From the NCBI GenBank assembly GCA_963676725.1, contig OY781463.1, forward strand, positions 1 through 64,000: a stretch of 64,000 nucleotides of DNA, read 5' to 3'. Within the stretch, counting starts at the first letter, position 1, and the number at the start of each line of letters is the position of its first letter. Below the pieces are notes generated by a model. That model was given only the letters and a program-made list of their open reading frames with translations. It made no database searches and was not told the DNA's origin. Positions 58,964-64,000 of the stretch are shown here, piece after piece. The position numbers and the translations under genes were made by a program. This DNA is from G963662905 sp963676725. GTDB lineage: Bacteria; Bacteroidota; Bacteroidia; Bacteroidales; WRLA01.

Positions 58964-61522
58964 TTATTTTTCATTAAGAATGTCGTTCAATGAAACTGCT
59001 GATATATTTTTCCTGAGCTCTTCAATAGAAAGCTTTTGGTCGCTTCTGAACAGGATGGTCTTTTCTTCATTTGGAGCCAAAGAAAAGTAATTGTCACTAA
59101 AGGTTCCTGAAATTGAGTTTGTTGATAAAAATAATCCGTTTACGATTCCATCGCTTCGAAGCCTGATCGAATAGGCTGATGCTGTTTGCTCGATATCAAA
59201 ATGGAGCTTGGCTTTCTTGAGCTTTAGGTCTTTAGGCTTTTGAAAAAAGAAGTGCTTCTGTGTTAATGATCTGGTCCCTGATGTAACATTAACAACTAAA
59301 AGAGCTGTAGCCGGATTAAATTTTGGCAATTGTGCTCCTTTTAAGCAGGCAATCTTTTTGCTTGATGCTGGATCAATGTCCAGGATGGTATCGATAATCA
59401 TGTATTCCTTTCCTTGATCATAGAGCTTTGCTGTAAGCTGTGCGCTAATCTTTTGTGTTGAATCGGAAACCAGATAAATGGATAGGCGATTATTCTGCCA
59501 TTCTGCTAATGCTAGAAAATTTCTGTATGCCCTTTTTACTGCATAATGCAATGCCTTTGGATTATGGTAATAATCAATGCCGGACCAACTTATAACCGGC
59601 CAGCAATCATTCAATTGCCAGTACAAAGTTCCCATGCATTTTGGTTTTGCTTTGCGGTGGGCCTCAATGGCGATATTGATGCCGTAAGCTTGCAGTAATT
59701 CAGACATATAAGCATATTCTTTGAACTTGGATGGTACAGGGAAATCCCTCTCCATATACTCTTGAATAAGTTCTTTGCCCCTAGGGTGTTTTTGATGCAC
59801 TGCAAGCACAGCGCTGTTTATCTGCCTGTCTTCGGGCAGCGTAAATTTCTTTATGGATTCATAGTTTGGGAATCCTTGAAACCCATATTCGCTCATAAAT
59901 CGCCCTGTTTTTGGGAGATACACTTCAAAAGGTTCGGCGCCCCACCAAACTCCCCAATAATGCATATCGCCTTCGCTTAGGCTGATTTTCCTACCCCAGC
60001 CATTTGTGGGTGATGATGGATGATAACTTCTTAATGAATCGTATTTGTTGATCTCGCTGGGTAGTATTTTATGAAACAAAGTGAGATAATCTTCCCACAC
60101 TTTTGCAGAATCTGCAGGGCTATAATTCAGGCTTTTTTGCCAGCCCCAATTATACCAGGCTTCGCTAATTTCGTTATTGCCACACCAAAGTGCAAGGGAA
60201 GGATGACTGCGCAGGCGTTTTATTTGTTGTTCAGCCTCAATGCGTACATTATCTAAAAATGCATCATCGCCGGGATATAGATTGCAGGCAAACATAAAAT
60301 CCTGCCAAAGCATAATGCCCATTTCATCGCAAAGCTCGTAAAATATGTCATATTCATAAATACCTCCACCCCAAACGCGCAGCATATTCATATGGGCAGA
60401 TTTTGCCATTTCTAATAAGTCCTTGTATTGCTTCTGCGAGACCCTTGCTGGAAAATTGTCTTGCGGGATATAATTGGCTCCTTTAATAAAAACATCCTGT
60501 CCGTTGAGCACAAACTTAAAGCCTTTCCCATATTGATCCGGTTCTTCAACTAGTTTGATTTCTCTGATGCCGCCTTTGAATGCACAGCTTTCTGTGTTTC
60601 TTTTCGAACTTATTTTTAGCGCTACATCATAAAGGTTGGCCTCTCCCATACCATTGCACCACCAAAGGGCAGGATTGTTCACGTCGATTGGAATGCCAAT
60701 TTGGTTGGTGCCTAACGTTAGTAAAACGCATGTGTCTTTTTGAATGATGGTGTTTTTATGCGACAATAATATTTGAATATCGGCCTTTTCGCTGATGGTG
60801 CTTTCTATTTCCAGACTTAAAAGCACTTTGGCGGAGTGTTCCTTGATATTGAGCGTTTCAAAATGATGGCTGTTGATTCTGAATCCCGACCAACCGAGTA
60901 GTTCAACCGTTTTCCATAAACCGGATGTTACGAATTTTGGCCCCCAGTCCCAACCATTCTGATATGCAGCTTTTCGGGTAAATGCCCTTTGGTCGGGAAG
61001 TTGAACGAAATAGTTCTTCGCCATCATCGAGTCAATGGGTTCCGATGGCAAGAAAAAAACCTGCAAATGATTGTCCTTTTCTTTGAGTTTTCCTTTGCAC
61101 GGAAATTCCCAAACACGGAACATATTGGATAGAAGGCTGTCGCCATCCTTGGGTAAAAGCGGTTTATTGTTCAGGCTGATATGTGCATAGGTGTCCACGC
61201 CATTGAAACGAAGGCTAATGTTTTCCTGCTCCATCATTTCCGTTGGAATATCAAAGGTGCAGCTGTATTCGGGTTTCATTCTGCCAACCCATTGAAGGCT
61301 GTCTTCATTTGCCCGATAAAACGGGTCGGGAATAAGTTGATGATGGAGGAGGTCTGTATGAAAACAGCCGGGAACTTCTGCTGTATACACCGAATCCTCG
61401 TATTTGAATGACCAATGATTCAACTCAAGGGAAAGGCAGTCTTGCTCCTTTTTGCTGCTGAAAGTGCAGGAAATTGTGCTAAAAATAATAAAGGTGAGTA
61501 GGAGGGGAAGATGTTTTTTCAT
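58964..61522 (-). CDS. GH2 beta-mannosidase, secreted lipoprotein
   Basis: The 852-residue enzyme has a lipobox-like STISC (about residue 19), the GH2 jelly-roll (NHWSFKYEDSVYTAEVPGC), and the beta-mannosidase hallmarks AAYQNGWDWGPKFVTSGLW and LRVWGGGIYE. The acid/base Glu is in LWCGNNEISEAWYNWG and the nucleophile in RFMSEYGFQGFPNY. It removes terminal beta-mannose, for example the Man-beta-1,4-GlcNAc core of N-glycans or mannooligosaccharides. First gene of a minus-strand unit with the phosphatase-like protein and the FHS permease. Confidence 0.95.
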   Translation of the reverse strand: MKKHLPLLLTFIIFSTISCTFSSKKEQDCLSLELNHWSFKYEDSVYTAEVPGCFHTDLLHHQLIPDPFYRANEDSLQWVGRMKPEYSCTFDIPTEMMEQENISLRFNGVDTYAHISLNNKPLLPKDGDSLLSNMFRVWEFPCKGKLKEKDNHLQVFFLPSEPIDSMMAKNYFVQLPDQRAFTRKAAYQNGWDWGPKFVTSGLWKTVELLGWSGFRINSHHFETLNIKEHSAKVLLSLEIESTISEKADIQILLSHKNTIIQKDTCVLLTLGTNQIGIPIDVNNPALWWCNGMGEANLYDVALKISSKRNTESCAFKGGIREIKLVEEPDQYGKGFKFVLNGQDVFIKGANYIPQDNFPARVSQKQYKDLLEMAKSAHMNMLRVWGGGIYEYDIFYELCDEMGIMLWQDFMFACNLYPGDDAFLDNVRIEAEQQIKRLRSHPSLALWCGNNEISEAWYNWGWQKSLNYSPADSAKVWEDYLTLFHKILPSEINKYDSLRSYHPSSPTNGWGRKISLSEGDMHYWGVWWGAEPFEVYLPKTGRFMSEYGFQGFPNYESIKKFTLPEDRQINSAVLAVHQKHPRGKELIQEYMERDFPVPSKFKEYAYMSELLQAYGINIAIEAHRKAKPKCMGTLYWQLNDCWPVISWSGIDYYHNPKALHYAVKRAYRNFLALAEWQNNRLSIYLVSDSTQKISAQLTAKLYDQGKEYMIIDTILDIDPASSKKIACLKGAQLPKFNPATALLVVNVTSGTRSLTQKHFFFQKPKDLKLKKAKLHFDIEQTASAYSIRLRSDGIVNGLFLSTNSISGTFSDNYFSLAPNEEKTILFRSDQKLSIEELRKNISAVSLNDILNEK

Positions 61523-61560
61523 TAGCTGAATTTGTTTTGCCGCTAATGTACTAAGAAAGC

Positions 61561-61854
61561 TTAAGTCATATCGCGTAGCTTCTCTTGTAGACGAACTTTT
61601 TTGTTTTCTTTAATGCAATGCGGGCAATATTCGTGTTGTTCTGTGAAAGAAAAATTACAGCTAGGGCATTTATACTGTTTTACTTTATACATAATTTTCC
61701 TTTTCGAATTGAACACAAAGAGCGCTCCAATTAAAGGGGTCAAAAATACTGAAATAAGAAAAACTTTAAACTGGCTAATTTCATAATACATTGATTGACG
61801 TGTAATAACAATTACAGCAAGGACATAAACAATAGCTATGATAATTAATTCCAT
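61561..61854 (-). CDS. Small membrane protein with zinc ribbon
   Basis: A 97-residue protein with two hydrophobic helices (about 1-20 and 30-50) and a zinc ribbon YKCPSCNFSF / YCPHCIKENK near the C-terminus. Function unknown; such proteins are frequent in Bacteroidota. The frame is open to an ATG at 61881, but an exact -7 element (61878-61886) overlaps that codon, so the start is at 61854. Confidence 0.75.
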   Translation of the reverse strand: MELIIIAIVYVLAVIVITRQSMYYEISQFKVFLISVFLTPLIGALFVFNSKRKIMYKVKQYKCPSCNFSFTEQHEYCPHCIKENKKVRLQEKLRDMT

Positions 61855-61877
61855 ATTATTATACTCATAAGTTAGCT

Positions 61878-61886
61878 GCAAATATA
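61878..61886 (-). promoter_or_regulatory. Predicted -7 element for the zinc-ribbon protein
   Basis: TATATTTGC on the minus strand matches TAnnTTTGC exactly, 24 bases before the ATG at 61854. Confidence 0.55.
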
Positions 61887-62037
61887 CTAATTATAGTCGT
61901 TGAAACGTCTAATTTATTAGGCCATTTTGTGATATATTTTATATAATACAGAATATTAAGCTTCTATAAAAGGATTTTCTTGTTTATCTGTTGCTTTTGA
62001 ATGCCTTCTGTTTTTGATTATTTGATTATTGTGTACA

Positions 62038-64000
62038 TTATAAGCATTTGTGTATTAAAAACTTATTGCTCACTTTATAAACCTGGCCGTTCGATACGAT
62101 AAGGATGCTGTAAAAGGCAAGGCCATTTAGGTTTTTATTCAGGCGTGCGATAATTTCATGTTGTCCTTTAGTAAAATAGCTTTGTTGGATTTCTTGCGTC
62201 TTTTTGCCCGTCATATCAAAAAGCTCCACACGAATATATGCTTCGTCTGAAAGGATAAAAGGGAAATGAATTTCAGAGCTGGTCGGGTTGGGGTATGCAG
62301 CTCCTGCAATAAAGCCTGGTGTTTCATTTCTGGGGCTGCTTATAGCTGTTGTGGCGTTTTGTTGATAAACAATCATATCCTCATTTCCATATTTGCTGCA
62401 GTTATAGCCTTCAATCATGGCTCCCGATTCGGAACGGAGCAATGCATTTTCAAAGCAAATGCCTTTATGAATGATAAAGCTTAGTTTCGAATCCAATGGG
62501 AAACAACTGTCCGGAATAATAATTTCCATTTGATGCCCAACTTGTTGGTAAGAAAAAGTTACAGCATTCCTTTTGTTCCAAAAATCTCCTGCCTCTGAGG
62601 GGCTGAGGGCAATAATACCCTTCGGCAATCCTTCCATAAATGCCCTCTGAGCAGTAACTTTATAATCCCTGTTTGGGTGGATAAGCAGATTAATAAAGCT
62701 ATTGTTGTCAGCAACTTTTTTTGCTACATCCAGCCAAACAGCTACTTTATCCATATAATTTGTTTCGTCGAGGGGTTCATCCGGAAAAACATCCGAAATG
62801 AGCAGAGGGAGCTCCAAAATATGAGTTTTACCCCCAGAATAAGAATAGTCTTTCTGCTCATAATAAGGGAAAGAAGTGAGCACATCAGCTGCGGTTAAAC
62901 TGCTATTAAAATCATAGCCGGTCATCTCCAAGGCGTTGACTAGTTTTTTCGGAAATTGAAGATGGCCTGAACGAAATGTACGCACTTGAATGCCTGCATC
63001 TTTCTCTAATAAATACTTAGAAACATAAGTTTCGCCTAAAAGGCTCGCGCCAATGGTTGATTCTTCTATATGTCGTGGATTGTAGTCGCCGGGCAAGCCT
63101 TCAAGACTTCCGAAAGGAATAATGTCTTCGTTTCCAAAATCGGGGAAATGGCCATAAGAATGGCTGCCGATTTCCATGCCCTTTGCAACTAATTGCTTGA
63201 TCAAGTCAATATGTGGTGTATAATTATTGCCATTCACATCGTCTGCAAATTCATGGGTTGTAATGGTGTACATTGCTTTGGCCCCAAATTCAACTTCCAG
63301 GTCTGCAAAGGCGTTCATTCCTTCATGGGCGCTATTGCTGCATACATCATGTGTTATAATAAGGCTTGCCTTAAAATTATTTGGTGCAGTATGTTTATAG
63401 ACGCCATATTTCACGTGATTAAGGTATATATCCCTGATAAGCAAGGTAATAACATCGCTTGAAGGCTCGAAACAGTTGGAATAGCAGCGCTCGGATTCTA
63501 TATCCAGATTGAGCTGACTTTGTAAGATGATATTTTTAAAACGAATGCCAATATTGTAAGCGGCTCCTGCGCCAAGCTTGTTTTGGGTGATGGCAGCTTC
63601 GCCGTCATCATAGCGGGCGAGTACTGTTGCTGTACCTATGCCGTAGGCGCTGCTGTTCATGCTGCCGTGGCCCTCTGATTTTCCAATGCTAATGGTTCTT
63701 TCATAGTCTTCGTTGATCATACGAAAGAAATCAAAATGCAGACTGGTGTCAAATATGATTCTGTAGCGTTGATTGTTTGTCTCTATGGTGCTCAGCCCGA
63801 ATGTGCTTAGGAGCGATTCGTCGCGTAATCTGTTGCTAATCACACATCCACCCTGAAGAATGTAGTTTTGTAGCATGGCTCTCTCTGAACTAGTGAGGTC
63901 GTTGGCATCAGGCCCGGCCGAAAAAATAAGCACCTGATGCTGCAATGCTTCTTCCAGTGTGGTGCATATTGAATAGGGCATGCCTCCAACCTGTGCAATA
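62038..64000 (-). CDS. Secreted polysaccharide deacetylase-like protein with T9SS sorting domain (5' truncated)
   Basis: At least 653 residues; the frame is open at the window edge, so the N-terminus and any signal peptide lie outside. The visible first part (VLIFSAGPDAND, LQNYILQGGCVISN) resembles a glutamine-amidotransferase-like or ThuA-type fold. Then comes a NodB/polysaccharide-deacetylase region: ASLIITHDVC (metal Asp; the usual Asp-Asp is His-Asp) and GSHSYGHFPDF with the HxxxH zinc pair, and RTFRSGHLQFP. The C-terminal 80 residues (YPNPTSSEIHFPF, VELFDMTGKKTQEI) are a type A T9SS sorting domain. It is exported to the cell surface and may act on a surface or environmental polysaccharide. 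Confidence 0.82.
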   Translation of the reverse strand, partial: IAQVGGMPYSICTTLEEALQHQVLIFSAGPDANDLTSSERAMLQNYILQGGCVISNRLRDESLLSTFGLSTIETNNQRYRIIFDTSLHFDFFRMINEDYERTISIGKSEGHGSMNSSAYGIGTATVLARYDDGEAAITQNKLGAGAAYNIGIRFKNIILQSQLNLDIESERCYSNCFEPSSDVITLLIRDIYLNHVKYGVYKHTAPNNFKASLIITHDVCSNSAHEGMNAFADLEVEFGAKAMYTITTHEFADDVNGNNYTPHIDLIKQLVAKGMEIGSHSYGHFPDFGNEDIIPFGSLEGLPGDYNPRHIEESTIGASLLGETYVSKYLLEKDAGIQVRTFRSGHLQFPKKLVNALEMTGYDFNSSLTAADVLTSFPYYEQKDYSYSGGKTHILELPLLISDVFPDEPLDETNYMDKVAVWLDVAKKVADNNSFINLLIHPNRDYKVTAQRAFMEGLPKGIIALSPSEAGDFWNKRNAVTFSYQQVGHQMEIIIPDSCFPLDSKLSFIIHKGICFENALLRSESGAMIEGYNCSKYGNEDMIVYQQNATTAISSPRNETPGFIAGAAYPNPTSSEIHFPFILSDEAYIRVELFDMTGKKTQEIQQSYFTKGQHEIIARLNKNLNGLAFYSILIVSNGQVYKVSNKFLIHKCL

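Noticed and set aside
31..64000. tRNA, rRNA or transposase genes.
   Set aside because: I looked in the intergenic regions and found no cloverleaf-like sequence, rRNA segment, transposase motif or target-site duplication. A covariance-model scan would be needed to exclude small RNAs.

Overview
The window is a gene-dense chromosomal segment from a member of the Bacteroidota, most likely a Bacteroidales/Marinilabiliales-type organism (the order is an inference). Evidence for the phylum: a SusC/SusD outer-membrane pair, a second TonB-dependent receptor with a carboxypeptidase-like plug extension, two secreted proteins ending in a type IX secretion (Por) sorting domain, S46 and S9 dipeptidyl peptidases, a DnaE fused to a proofreading exonuclease, AT-rich ribosome-binding regions, and many upstream -7 elements of the form TAnnTTTG(C), the signature of the Bacteroidota primary sigma factor. 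I found no tRNA, rRNA, insertion sequence, prophage or CRISPR array.

Layout. 1-1107: end of a GltD-like flavoprotein and a dihydroorotate-dehydrogenase-like protein. 1166-4540: the only clearly accessory stretch, with an AAA/DUF4143 ATPase behind a repeated palindromic operator, a divergent DUF6922/AbiEii nucleotidyltransferase pair, and a 54-55 bp tandem array of about 16 units. 4552-5454: methyltransferase and YkoF-like protein. 5679-8678: pyrH and a DPP IV-type peptidase. 8826-11351: TonB receptor. 11773-13382: rpmB and cinA. 13580-17835: a tight minus-strand operon sir2-recX-prfB-arsC-LpxR-like, in which prfB keeps the classical +1 programmed frameshift. 17959-20658: secreted BNR-repeat protein. 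20721-23310: thioredoxin-like protein, aromatic amino acid ammonia-lyase, small membrane protein. 23657-28430: SusC/SusD. 28718-35153: Lys/Arg-rich membrane protein, dnaE, trxA. 35221-42792: DUF58 protein, GH92 mannosidase with a C69 dipeptidase, MATE exporter, YceI. 42886-46829: Tex, outer-membrane barrel with a DUF985 cupin, ferritin-like protein. 47082-53936: guaB and a foldase cluster (parvulin protein, SurA-like lipoprotein, SurA, MoxR). 54007-56577: S46 peptidase and a small lipoprotein. 56653-61522: FucP-like permease, secreted phosphatase/nuclease, beta-mannosidase. 61561-64000: small zinc-ribbon membrane protein and a truncated secreted deacetylase.

How the genes work together. Much of the window serves the cell envelope and extracellular polymer use. 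Alpha-mannosidase (GH92), beta-mannosidase (GH2) and a FucP-type permease would release and import mannose from N-glycan or mannan fragments. DPP IV, an Asp/Glu-type DPP11 and a C69 dipeptidase would break peptides down, and the ammonia-lyase could feed amino acid catabolism. The SurA/PpiC/lipoprotein group would fold the outer-membrane receptors and T9SS cargo. The rest is housekeeping (pyrH, rpmB, prfB, recX, dnaE, trxA, guaB, tex).

The points most worth a second look are the duplicated palindromic operator beside the ATPase and AbiEii pair, the tandem array with its 220 bp higher-order duplication, the Lys/Arg-rich seven-helix protein of unknown function, and the LpxR-like protein with a long unexplained N-terminal extension.
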